NCBI GenBank assembly: GCA_016903675.1
Contig: JADQBA010000003.1
Span: 62,001 to 126,000 of the forward strand
Length of the DNA: 64,000 bases
From: Stigonema ocellatum SAG 48.90 = DSM 106950
GTDB lineage: Bacteria > Cyanobacteriota > Cyanobacteriia > Cyanobacteriales > Nostocaceae
Direction: 5' to 3'
A program made the position numbers and the translations under genes. The notes under the pieces are model-generated. The model was not told the DNA's origin. It worked only from the letters and a program-made list of their open reading frames with translations, and did not search any database. This document shows, one piece after another, positions 42,488 through 51,040 of the stretch. Numbering within the stretch: the stretch's first letter is position 1; every line of letters starts with the position of its first letter.

Positions 42488-44461
42488 CTATTTAAGCTGG
42501 GCATTATCAGTACATGACTTTAATTCTCGAGAAATTAATTCTTTGTTGACATCATGATCAAAAGCATTATTTTTGTATACATTAGGTAAAAAGGCTAGAT
42601 AATAGCTATTTAACCACTGGCAACCACGTTTGAGTAATTGATCTAAGGTCTCTACCTTCCACACCCGCGCCGTTTTGTCATATGAGGCGGTAACGATGTG
42701 CTGACCATCGGGGCTAAAACGAGCGCTAATGACATAGGACTGATGCCCCTGTAGCACTTGGTGTTGTTGCCATGAAGTGATTTTATCTACAATTGTTTGT
42801 AATGCTAAGACTGGACTTGCTGCCGGATATTCTTCTATTTTTCCCAGATGATTTTCATTTACTAAAGCTTTTAACTTTTCGCCTCCGTCTATTGCTGCTG
42901 ACAAAGCTCCGACTTGATCAAACTCAAATCGCCCAAGATTTGCAACTCCTGCTAGTTCCAATTTGGTTGCTTCCTGAGCTTGTTGAATACTCTGTTGGGC
43001 AAAGATTCCCGCTCCCACTGCCCCTACTAAAGTCATTCCTAGCACTACAGTACCAATGCGAATTCTTTGACTAGCTTTGTGATTCGCTTGTTGTAAAACC
43101 CCATTTGCTTGTGCTAATACCTGTTTCGCTTCTTGTTCTACTGCCAATCGTTTCTGAACTTCTCGCTTTTCTAACTCTTGACTGGCTGCTAAAAACTGAT
43201 AATCTAAATCACTTAAACTTTTTCCAACTGCCCAAGTTTGTGCATCCTGTAAAGCTTGTCCCCTAAGCAAGCGTGACTCATCTTGTCGCCCTGAATCATC
43301 CCAGACCTTAAGTGCACCAGAGTAAGGACGCAGTTTCGCTAGTTCTGCTTCGCACCAGTCTTTGTTAAAAACTTCCTGATAAATCCGGTTATAAATTCGC
43401 AGTTTGCCATCACGTTTCACGACCAATCCTGTCAACCGCAATTCAGTTTGTTCTGGACTATCATCTGCCATGACTTCTTGATGCTGCAAGATTTGTTGAC
43501 ATAGCGCCAGTAATCGTCCAGTACTCTGTTGACTACTTTGAATAATGCGATCGCGAATTGTCTTCAAATGTTCTGGTTCATCCTGCGCTTCCCAATTTTC
43601 AATAATACGCCCCAGCACCAGATGCTCAAACCACCGTTCTCCAAGAGAGGATTCCTCTGGTGTTTGCAATATCTTCTTGTGATGCTGCACTAACAACTGA
43701 CAAACCTTTTGGGTGAGAAATGGTTGTCCTCCTGTCCAGTTGAGTACAGCTTGGATCAATTCAGAGGAACTCCCGAAGGTTGCTAATCCCTGTGCTAGCG
43801 GTTGCGCTTCTTGGAGTTGAAAACCCGTTAAGTCAATTGCACAACCAATATTAAAAGGTGTCCGCCGCCTGTCTTGAATCAAGTTTGAAGGCGTAGATAC
43901 TCCAATTATGGCAAAGGTGAGGCGATGATAATCTCTTTTATCTACACGACTGTTATAACAATACCGGATCACTGCAAAGAAATCATCTAGATTGAACTGG
44001 AGACTAAGAATACTATCAATTTCATCTATAAAAATGACAATATGCCCAGTAATTCTAACTAATAATACTGTTTCAATAAACTTGCTCAACCGTTGAACTG
44101 GCGATAGTAAGCCTAGATCTGCCCACCATGTGTTTAGATCAAAAGTAGTGTAAAGATTGAAACTTTCCACTAGAGTGTCGATTATCCCAGCATACCATTG
44201 TTCTGGGGTAATATCTGCCGTACCAATAGCGGTGATATCAATAGCAGCACAAGCAATTCCTTCTTTTTGCAACCGCTGCATGACTTGTACTCGTAAGCTA
44301 GATTTCCCCATCTGCCTTGAGTTGAGTACGTAACAGAACTTCCCTAGCTTCAAATTCTCATACAGATCAGTGTCAGCTTGACGCTGGACGTAAGTTGGAG
44401 CATCAATTGGTAAACTGCCCCCTACTTGATATTCGTAACTTCCACCAGGTGAGACACTCAT
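42488..44461 (-). CDS. AAA-like ATPase with membrane segment and a single WD40 blade
   Basis: 657 aa. An N-terminal cyanobacterial AAA-like (STAND-related) domain has YVLNSRQMGKSSLRVQVMQR (Walker A) and GHIVIFIDEIDSILSLQFNL (Walker B). A winged-helix-like region then follows (NWTGGQPFLTQKVCQLLVQH). A coiled coil, a membrane segment (IGTVVLGMTLVGAVGAGIFA) and one WD40 repeat (GHQSYVISARFSPDGQHIVT, ASYDKTARVW) come next. Relatives end in long WD40 propellers; only one blade and the C-terminal cap (LLKRGCQWLNSY) remain. It is 7 bp downstream of the CHAT-AAA reading frame and so likely in the same operon. Confidence 0.85.
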   Translation of the reverse strand: MSVSPGGSYEYQVGGSLPIDAPTYVQRQADTDLYENLKLGKFCYVLNSRQMGKSSLRVQVMQRLQKEGIACAAIDITAIGTADITPEQWYAGIIDTLVESFNLYTTFDLNTWWADLGLLSPVQRLSKFIETVLLVRITGHIVIFIDEIDSILSLQFNLDDFFAVIRYCYNSRVDKRDYHRLTFAIIGVSTPSNLIQDRRRTPFNIGCAIDLTGFQLQEAQPLAQGLATFGSSSELIQAVLNWTGGQPFLTQKVCQLLVQHHKKILQTPEESSLGERWFEHLVLGRIIENWEAQDEPEHLKTIRDRIIQSSQQSTGRLLALCQQILQHQEVMADDSPEQTELRLTGLVVKRDGKLRIYNRIYQEVFNKDWCEAELAKLRPYSGALKVWDDSGRQDESRLLRGQALQDAQTWAVGKSLSDLDYQFLAASQELEKREVQKRLAVEQEAKQVLAQANGVLQQANHKASQRIRIGTVVLGMTLVGAVGAGIFAQQSIQQAQEATKLELAGVANLGRFEFDQVGALSAAIDGGEKLKALVNENHLGKIEEYPAASPVLALQTIVDKITSWQQHQVLQGHQSYVISARFSPDGQHIVTASYDKTARVWKVETLDQLLKRGCQWLNSYYLAFLPNVYKNNAFDHDVNKELISRELKSCTDNAQLK

Positions 44462-44468
44462 AAGTTAG

Positions 44469-46094
44469 TTAATTTAAGAGGCGATCGCGAAAATACAACC
44501 GATACAGATCACACATCGGTATCACCTTATTACCTTGAAACTTCACCAATCCCATACTCCGAAGCTTAAACCCTTCTACAGAACCTATGTTAACAGGAGT
44601 CTTTGCTGTCATCACTTCTTTGACCGCAGCCAACAATAGTGAATCATCCTCTAAATTTCGTAAATGGCGACGTAGGTGATCGCTGTAAGGTCCTTCCTCA
44701 GTAGGTGCAACTTGCTTGAGGTCAGACAAAGTCATTCGCTTCCGAGCAATTTGATACATGGCTACCCGTAATAAATAAGGATTTCCACCCACCAGAGTCA
44801 TTAACTCCTCAATTTGTTCAATAGTCCAATTCAGTCCATGTCACTTTGCTAAATCTTGCACCTGCACAGAATTCAGGTTTGGTAACTCAATTGCCAAACC
44901 CACATTAAAAGGTGACTGATTGATGTTGAGTGGTATATAAACTTCCAGGGAATGTACAATCACTAGCCTGAGATTTTTCCAGGCTGACTCATTTTTTGAG
45001 CGCTCATGCCAAGCCCGCAGCAACCCAAAAAAATCTGCCGCTATTATAGGATGCTTAAAGACTTCGTCTACTTCATCCAACCCTAAGACAATGGAGTTAT
45101 TAATTTCTGGTAACAAATACCGTCCAAAGTAATTTGTACACTTGTTCTTGCTACCGATAACACTCTTCCAATAATCACCTAGTTTTTCTGGAATATTCAG
45201 CTCGTCACTCACGCTAGCACAAAACCACTGTAAGAACGAGTCTAAGTTACTGAGGAGTTCTGCATCCACTGACTGAAAGTTCAATAAGGCACTTTGATAG
45301 CTCTGCTGTTTTGCATTATCGAGAATTCGAGTCATTAACGAAGTTTTCCCCATCTGCCGAGGTGCTTTAATGCGAATCAGGGCACCTGGTTTTTTAATCA
45401 TCTCATAACAGTCTGCTTCGATGGGTGGACGCTCTATATAAAAATCCGAGTCTAAAGGAACCTGTCCTTCTGGATTTTCTGGCACAACTGTCGCAGCCTC
45501 CTTGAAAGACAAATCAGGTAATGCATTCAACCGTTTTTTTAGTACTGGGGTGGAAGATTCTGGAATACCCTCTAGATCAATAGCACTACACCCAAATTCA
45601 TAGGCTTCTTCATAGGATCTGTCTGCACTGATGGCATCATAAAAACCCACAGCAAATTTAATTGCCGCCCGATCTCCAATCTCCCGATTCATACCAATAA
45701 CATAATTAATATGTTGGCAAATTGCTGACCCTTGCTCCTCACTATAGCAGGCATTCAACAACACACACTCAACGGTGTTCTTAAATAACTTAAATAGTCT
45801 TGCTAGTGATTCAGTACTCACCAGTTGCCTTCGTCCAGTATCATCTTCTAATGCTAAACCTTGATTTCCTGACCCATGACCACAAAAGTGGACAATCTGA
45901 GGCTTGTGATCCAAAAGAGCACGGCGTAAATCATCTGGACGCACTGCCCACCTTGTAATCATTTCAAATTGCTCTCGACTTCTGGATCGTTCCAACCCTG
46001 CTTGAATTTCCCGTGCTTCTTCACCCAAGCGCAGCTGATTTGTATCCGTCGGATTGGCTGATAGAATCAGGATTTTTTTTGCGGTGATATTCAC
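44469..46094 (-). pseudogene. CHAT protease - AAA-like ATPase, split by an in-frame TGA
   Basis: The CHAT caspase-like domain starts MNITAKKILILSANPTDTNQ and has the catalytic His in QIVHFCGHGSGNQGLALED and the catalytic Cys in VECVLLNACYSEEQG. After a linker the AAA-like domain follows: IRIKAPRQMGKTSLMTRILD (Walker A) and SIVLGLDEVDEVFKHP (Walker B). A TGA at 44841-44843 breaks the frame after VQVQDLAK. The same frame then reads HGLNWTIEQIEELMTLVGGN, PYLLRVAMYQIARKRM and a winged-helix end to 44469. The truncated product of 417 aa keeps the protease and ATPase core but loses the C-terminal lid and wHTH. Sequencing error, true pseudogene, or readthrough are all open. Confidence 0.85.
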
Positions 46095-46313
46095 GGTTAA
46101 AAGCTACTTTGTTCGCTACATGCAGTTTACTACAACAGAGTTCTCATCAATTCCTGAGAATCAAAAATGTTGAATCATATAGCGTTACCCAAAAAATGCC
46201 GATAAATGTTGGGTTTCGTACCTCAACCCAACCTACATGAATGTCTTCGTGTACTTCGCGTCTTCGTGGTATAAAAAATCTTTTTGAACCGCGAAGGCAC
46301 GAAGTACACGAAG
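46095..46313. repeat. Spacer with a CGTGTACTTCGCGTCTTCG inverted repeat
   Basis: CGTGTACTTCGCGTCTTCG and GAAGGCACGAAGTACACG (about 46248-46313) are the same palindrome family as 39570-39640. No gene. It overlaps the stop region of the acyltransferase by a few bases. Confidence 0.6.
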
Positions 46314-47444
46314 TTAAACTTTGATAAACCAGCGTTGAATATACATTATATAAGCGATCGCTAACCATAGCAGTAGGGTGACCATAGCAAACAATAGCGA
46401 ACCGTTCAGCACACCTGCCCAAGATGCGAAAAGATTGTGATAAATCCAATCATAGGTGCTGGGAGCTTTTTCCCCAATGCCCACATTTGTTTTCACCAGG
46501 ATTTTAATCAGCAGCACAGAAGCAACGAAGATAGAAATGGCATTTAAACCCATCACTTCAAAAGGTTTACCCCAGCGACGCACTCGCCGCACTTCTATAA
46601 ATTCGTAACAAGCAGCAAGTAACAATAATGCCCAACCTGTGGTGAAAACAACAAAGGAACTCGTCCACAGTTTCTTGTTGATGGGGAATGTCCAGCCCCA
46701 AGTCCAACCGATAAGCAAGCAACCAATGCCAAATAAAGCTAAACCTATAGTTATACGTGATTTTACTGAATTGCATTGTATCCAATTCCCTGTAAAATAG
46801 CCAAGAAGAACACTGGCGATCGCCGGAATAGTGCTGAAAAGTCCTTCTGGATCACCCAGATAATTAAAATCATCGCCTTTATACAGATGTGCTTTGGGAA
46901 TGATCAAGCGGTCTATATAAGCACCTAAATTTCCGTCCCGCGTTAGCACCCCAGCACCATACCCAGGAACTGGTACATACATCATTGCTAACCAGTAGCC
47001 GATGAGTAACACCCCTGCCAATATCCATAGTCCTTTACGTGGTAGGTTGAGGACAGCAACAGAGGTCAGCAGATAAGTCAGGCTGATGCGCTGCAATACC
47101 CCCATGATGCGGATAGAACTGAAGTCAAAAGTCCAAAGCCCTTTATTCCAAAAGCCGTTCAGCAGTAACCCCAAAGCAAATAAAATTGCGGCACGGCGTA
47201 AAATCCGCCAGTAGATAGATGCTGTTGGTTTGTTGTTGTCGGTATACTTAGATAAGGAGAAAGTCATTGCTACACCGACAATAAAGAGAAAGAACGGAAA
47301 AACTAGGTCTGTTAGCGTGCAACCATGCCAATCTGCATGGAGTAATGGGGGATAAACATTGGGTTCAGCAATGCTTGCCATATTTGCCAGGATCATGCCA
47401 GCGATCGCAATGCCACGAAAAACATCAAGTGATGTGAGGCGCAT
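46314..47444 (-). CDS. DUF5009/heparan-N-acetyltransferase-like membrane acyltransferase
   Basis: Integral membrane protein of 376 aa with about ten helices. The start RLTSLDVFRGIAIAGMILAN and the following LHADWHGCTLTDLVFPFFLF, IVGVAMTFSLSKY are diagnostic of the NagX/DUF5009 group related to human HGSNAT. The conserved His-Gly-Cys and Asp lie at the first periplasmic/cytoplasmic junction. It probably acetylates an amino sugar across the membrane. FEVMGLNAISIFVASVLLIK near the C-terminus is also conserved. Monocistronic. The substrate is not known. Confidence 0.88.
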   Translation of the reverse strand: MRLTSLDVFRGIAIAGMILANMASIAEPNVYPPLLHADWHGCTLTDLVFPFFLFIVGVAMTFSLSKYTDNNKPTASIYWRILRRAAILFALGLLLNGFWNKGLWTFDFSSIRIMGVLQRISLTYLLTSVAVLNLPRKGLWILAGVLLIGYWLAMMYVPVPGYGAGVLTRDGNLGAYIDRLIIPKAHLYKGDDFNYLGDPEGLFSTIPAIASVLLGYFTGNWIQCNSVKSRITIGLALFGIGCLLIGWTWGWTFPINKKLWTSSFVVFTTGWALLLLAACYEFIEVRRVRRWGKPFEVMGLNAISIFVASVLLIKILVKTNVGIGEKAPSTYDWIYHNLFASWAGVLNGSLLFAMVTLLLWLAIAYIMYIQRWFIKV

Positions 47445-47872
47445 AAGCGGAAATTTGTTTTTGAGAATTTAGGCGGTCAAGAACGTCCTCAGTCTAATAT
47501 CAAGTTGGAGTTATTATATTATGTGTCTGGTAGCATCTGAATGATAAAAAAACCACAGTAGAAGCTCCAGGAGGCTCCAGGAACAGTTTGGCTTATGGCA
47601 TAATTATAAAAGTGCGATTGGTTTGTAGTGAGGACTTTAGTCCTCAAAAATACGAGGACTAAAGTCCTCACTACAAACAAATCATCACAAACCAAGCAAG
47701 TTTCATAAATTCGTGGCGTTTTGGTTCGTAGTTGCTAAGAGCGCTAAAGCGCAACTACGAACGATAGAGGACGTTATTTTCCTCAAGGTCACGAATTTGT
47801 GCAATCTTGTACTTAGTAATGTACCGAAGCTTCAATCATTGTAAAGTATAAATTCTTATTGAGGATTGAAAT
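47445..47872. repeat. Spacer with two palindromic repeats
   Basis: GTAGTGAGGACTTTAGTCCT and AGGACTAAAGTCCTCACTAC (about 47626-47684) form a long stem. Then TTCATAAATTCGTGGCGTTT (47703) to TCACGAATTTGTGCAATCTT (about 47790-47810), with GCGCTAAAGCGCAACTACGA inside; a relative of this unit lies at 61079-61250. The bcp promoter is in the last 60 bp. Confidence 0.65.
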
Positions 47873-48331
47873 ATGGCAATTAAAGTTGGAGATACTGCAC
47901 CTGATTTTACATTACCTTCCCAGAATAACTCACCAGTTAGCCTGAGAGATTTTCGCGGTAAAGCCATCGTCTTGTATTTCTACCCTAAAGACGACACCCC
48001 CGGATGCACCATAGAATCCTGTGCTTTTCGTGACCAGTATGAAGTATTTAAAACATCTGGTGCAGAAGTCATTGGTGTGAGTGGCGACTCACCCGACTCT
48101 CACCAAAAATTTGCCGCCAAACACCAGCTACCCTTTACCCTCTTAAGCGACAACGGCGACCAAGTGCGGAAGCAATACGGCGCAACCGCAGCTTTTGGTT
48201 TATTTCCCGGTCGCGTCACTTACGTCATAGATCCACAGGGCGTTGTGCAGTATGTCTTCGACTCGATGTTTAACTTTAAAGGTCACGTCGAGGAAGCATT
48301 AAAAACCTTGCAACAATTTGCTGCTAAGTAA
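47873..48331 (+). CDS. bcp: Thioredoxin-dependent peroxiredoxin Bcp/PrxQ
   Basis: Thiol peroxidase, 152 aa, reduces H2O2 and organic hydroperoxides using thioredoxin. The peroxidatic Cys lies in YPKDDTPGCTIESCAFRDQY; the second Cys five residues later (GCTIESC) is the resolving Cys of the PrxQ subtype. Start MAIKVGDTAPDFTLPSQNNS is typical and is preceded by GAGG at a good distance. Full length. Monocistronic; the G-rich heptad array begins 2 nt after its TAA stop. Confidence 0.96.
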   Translation: MAIKVGDTAPDFTLPSQNNSPVSLRDFRGKAIVLYFYPKDDTPGCTIESCAFRDQYEVFKTSGAEVIGVSGDSPDSHQKFAAKHQLPFTLLSDNGDQVRKQYGATAAFGLFPGRVTYVIDPQGVVQYVFDSMFNFKGHVEEALKTLQQFAAK

Positions 48332-48560
48332 ATGGGGAGTGGGGAGTGGGGAATGGGGAATGGGGAGTTAGGAGTGGGAAGTTAGGAGTGAAATAATTGG
48401 TGTTGACTCACTAGTTATGAGTAATGAGTTCGGCATAGAAGCCAGTTGTTCATTCATAACTCCTAACTCCTCATTCCTAACTCCTCATTCATAACTCCTC
48501 ATTCATAACTCCTAACTCCTCACTCCCCACTCCCCACTCCCCACTCCCCACTCCCAACTC
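48332..48560. repeat. Converging heptad arrays between bcp and hpf
   Basis: Left arm GGGGAGTGGGGAGTGGGGAA and onward after bcp (to about 48380) and right arm CTCCCCACTCCCCACTCCCC before the hpf stop (about 48520-48560). In between are TAACTCCTCATTCATAACTC units. Each arm is G-rich on the coding strand of the gene it follows. Confidence 0.88.
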
Positions 48561-49145
48561 CTAACCCCCTGTCTTCCCATTGCGGGGGTGAATGACACCG
48601 TATCCGCCGTGGTTGCGTTCGTAAATGACGTTAATCTCGCCAGTTTCGGAGTTGCGGAACATATAAAAGTCGTGTCCCACCAGTTGCAACTGGTGTAAAG
48701 CTTCGCCAATGGTCATGGGTGGCATGGCAAAATATTTAGTGCGGACGACTTCGTCGGGTAGTTCGGGGGTGCGATCGCCTATTAAATCTGTGACTACTTC
48801 CTGCGGGACTTCTCCATCGATTGTCGTTTCGGTATTACCTTTCTTGTCTTGACGTCGTTCTTTGTATTTACGCAGTTGACGAGCTATTTTATCTGCTACC
48901 AAGTCTATGCTAGCATATAGACTTTCGCTACTCTCTTCGGCACGAATAACATTGCCATTGGCATAAATAGTCACCTCAGCGGCTTGCTTAGGATTAATTC
49001 GGGGATTGCGGGCTACGCCTAGATGCACATCCACTTCATTTGTAAGACTCTGGTAGTGATTTACTGCTTTCTCAATTTTTTGTTGCACATATTCCCGAAT
49101 CCCGTCAGTGATTTCAATATTTTTGCCATGGATGACAAGTTTCAT
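48561..49145 (-). CDS. hpf: Long-form ribosome hibernation promoting factor (LrtA/HPF)
   Basis: 194 aa from the ATG at 49145 (MKLVIHGKNIEITDGIREYV). The N-terminal S30AE domain (EKAVNHYQSLTNEVDVHLGV, EVTIYANGNVIRAEESSESL, YASIDLVADKIARQLRKYKE) binds the 30S subunit. The C-terminal dimerisation domain (VVRTKYFAMPPMTIGEALHQ, GHDFYMFRNSETGEINVIYE) makes the long form that assembles 100S ribosome dimers. In cyanobacteria the gene (lrtA) is repressed by light and has a long 5' leader. The roughly 800 bp upstream contain a MITE. A start 18 nt further upstream is unlikely. The end abuts a G-rich array. Confidence 0.95.
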   Translation of the reverse strand: MKLVIHGKNIEITDGIREYVQQKIEKAVNHYQSLTNEVDVHLGVARNPRINPKQAAEVTIYANGNVIRAEESSESLYASIDLVADKIARQLRKYKERRQDKKGNTETTIDGEVPQEVVTDLIGDRTPELPDEVVRTKYFAMPPMTIGEALHQLQLVGHDFYMFRNSETGEINVIYERNHGGYGVIHPRNGKTGG

Positions 49146-49973
49146 GTAAACTCTCCCACTCAATATTTGATGTAAAGTTGGTTTGGAAGAAAAGGAGATG
49201 CAGCAAGGTTTCTGACTGCCGCCAGAACAAATTGTGAACTATGTTTGTAAACTGCTGATGCGACTACTCTCAACAATCTGAAGCTGAGTTTTTGTCACGT
49301 CTGTGCAAGGCAATCGGTTGATCGCGCAGACATGGTCAGCCTTTTTTCACGAAGTTGCTGAATACAGGTATGAATTGCCCTCATCCCCATCCCTTCTCCC
49401 AATGAGGGAGAAGGGGGCTAAATTCTTTCCCCTCTCCCTCTTGGGAGAGGGTTAGGGTGAGGGTCAATGGTTCGGTAATATTCCAAAATCATTCCTCAAC
49501 TCAGCAACGCCTTTTTCACAACTAGGTTATATCAAGTCCTTCTGATTACCCACAATTCCTGGAGAATCCCTCCCCGCCTTCGGTACCCCTTCCCGCTAGC
49601 GGAGAGGGGCTGGGGGTGGGGTTCTTTTATTATATGTGATTCGACGAACATGATACGAGCGTGATGTGTGTTGTTGGTTGTTGGTTGTTCTACTAACCAC
49701 TAACCACTAATAATGCCTCAAAGGAAGTGTATCTAGTCTTTGATAAAACAATTCGTTAGGTATCATCAGTCAGTACATTAGTTCTTATTTTGTTGGCGTT
49801 ATGGTTATTGCAGAGAATTCCTCCCAACACCGAGGTTAATATATTCAAAAATAGCACTTTGGATTTTGCTTCGCCAACTCCCTTGACTTTCCTTTACAAT
49901 CCTTTGCAAAGCTTGACATTTGCTTACCAAATTACTTGTAACTTAAAATACATTAAATTCTCAGATTTTTTGC
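49146..49973. other. Long gene-free region upstream of hpf
   Basis: Carries the MITE at 49351-49511 and a second GAGGGGC-type hairpin near 49570-49620 (CCCCTTCCCGCTAGCGGAG). TTGTTGGTTGTTGGTTGTTC and CCACTAACCACTAATAATG around 49670-49710 are direct repeats. A long lrtA leader would lie in 49146-49350. No gene is supported. Confidence 0.5.
49351..49511. repeat. 161-bp MITE, GTTGCTGAAT family, 8-bp TSD
   Basis: Ends GAAGTTGCTGAAT and CTCAGCAACGCC; flanks TTTTTCAC at 49343-49350 and 49512-49519. The interior differs from the 112-bp copies: it carries CCCTTCTCCCAATGAGGGAG-type hairpins. Confidence 0.88.
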
Positions 49974-50672
49974 ATGGTTCATCATGATGCTTCATCCCAA
50001 AATCGTTGTTTACTATATAACAAAGGAATTGTGCCATACTGGGAGTCTCTTATATGGCAGCGATCGCTCCAACAAGACCGCATCAAAGACCCGAGCCTAG
50101 ATGATGTGTTAATCTTGCTAGAGCATCCCCCAGTCTACACTCTGGGACAGGGAGCCAGTGCAGAATTTTTGAAATTTGACCCAGAGAACAGCGTATATGA
50201 TGTGTATAGAGTTGAACGAGGCGGCGAAGTCACTTACCATTGTCCTGGTCAACTAGTAGGGTATCCAATTTTGAATCTACGACGTTACCGCCAAGACCTC
50301 CACTGGTATTTGCGGCAACTAGAAGAAGTATTAATTCAAACACTAAAATTTTATGGGTTACAGGGAGAGCGTATTCCACCTTTTACTGGTGTTTGGCTCG
50401 AGGGGCGGAAAGTTGCTGCTATTGGTATTAAAGTGAGTCGTTGGATTACCATGCACGGTTTTGCATTAAATGTGTGCCCAGACCTGACAGGTATGAAGCG
50501 CATTGTACCTTGCGGTATTTCTGACAAACCTGTAGCTAGTTTAACCGAATGGATTCCCGACATCACTGCAACGGAGGTTCGCCTTCGTGTAGCACAGTCG
50601 TTTGCCTTCGTGTTTAATGTAGAATTAGTTGAGCCAGACAAACCCGGTTTGTTAAACAAACCGGGTTTGTGA
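49974..50672 (+). CDS. lipB: Octanoyl-(acyl-carrier-protein):protein transferase LipB
   Basis: Transfers octanoyl from ACP to lipoyl domains. 232 aa. The family motif RGGEVTYHCPGQLVGYPILN, the conserved Lys in GRKVAAIGIKVSRWITMHGF, and the catalytic Cys in RIVPCGISDKPVAS are all present. The ATG at 49974 is the natural start (VHHDASSQNRCLLYNKG). After the folded core (FVFNVELVE) a short tail PDKPGLLNKPGL is encoded by the palindrome AAACCCGGTTTGTT / AACAAACCGGGTTT of a dispersed element family. The tail is not expected to be needed for activity. Confidence 0.95.
   Translation: MVHHDASSQNRCLLYNKGIVPYWESLIWQRSLQQDRIKDPSLDDVLILLEHPPVYTLGQGASAEFLKFDPENSVYDVYRVERGGEVTYHCPGQLVGYPILNLRRYRQDLHWYLRQLEEVLIQTLKFYGLQGERIPPFTGVWLEGRKVAAIGIKVSRWITMHGFALNVCPDLTGMKRIVPCGISDKPVASLTEWIPDITATEVRLRVAQSFAFVFNVELVEPDKPGLLNKPGL
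50637..50671. repeat. Dispersed palindrome encoding the LipB tail
   Basis: CAAACCCGGTTTG, a 4-nt loop TTAA, CAAACCGGGTTTG. Sequence is close to the central hairpin of the 10-bp-TSD MITEs. It includes the last 12 LipB codons and the TGA. Confidence 0.85.
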
Positions 50673-50682
50673 TGGGGTAACT

Positions 50683-50886
50683 ATGGTAGATTCCCAAGCA
50701 AATGTGGATGTATACGCACCAGCGTTCATGGCTTTGAGAGAACGTGATTGGAAAGCTCTAACAGAACTGTTTGACAGGGGAGACAGTGATGAAATTGAAG
50801 CCGACATCAACAGCAACTTGCTTTTGATGATACCTGAACCATGTTGGGAAGATGACCCCTTTGATTTTTTACGGGAGTATCTTTAA
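50683..50886 (+). CDS. Small acidic hypothetical protein
   Basis: 67 aa (MVDSQANVDVYAPAFMALRE, RDWKALTELFDRGDSDEIEA, DINSNLLLMIPEPCWEDDPF). It starts 10 bp after lipB, likely co-transcribed. It is strongly acidic, with no membrane segment. I recall similar short proteins in cyanobacteria but no named function. The G-rich heptad array begins 4 nt after its TAA. Confidence 0.6.
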   Translation: MVDSQANVDVYAPAFMALRERDWKALTELFDRGDSDEIEADINSNLLLMIPEPCWEDDPFDFLREYL

Positions 50887-51040
50887 GGAATGGGGAGTGG
50901 GGAATGGGGAGTGGGGAGTGGGGAATGGGGAGTGGGGAGGGGGGGAGTGGGGGAGGGGGGGAGTGGGGGAGGGGGGGAGTTAGGAGTTAATTCATAATTC
51001 ATAATTCATAATTCATAATTCATAATTCATAATTCATAAG
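50887..51040. repeat. G-rich heptads followed by a TTCATAA array
   Basis: GGGGAGTGGGGAATGGGGAG and onwards (50891-50980), then TTCATAATTCATAATTCATA repeated about seven times (50990-51040). The second array runs into the 3' end of the minus-strand ABC ATPase gene. Confidence 0.9.

Noticed and set aside
3515..44843. TGA reassigned as a sense codon (three in-frame TGAs: 3842, 21336, 44841)
   Set aside because: Most intact genes here end in TGA, TAA or TAG normally, and all three cases are in relics or accessory genes; point mutation explains them.
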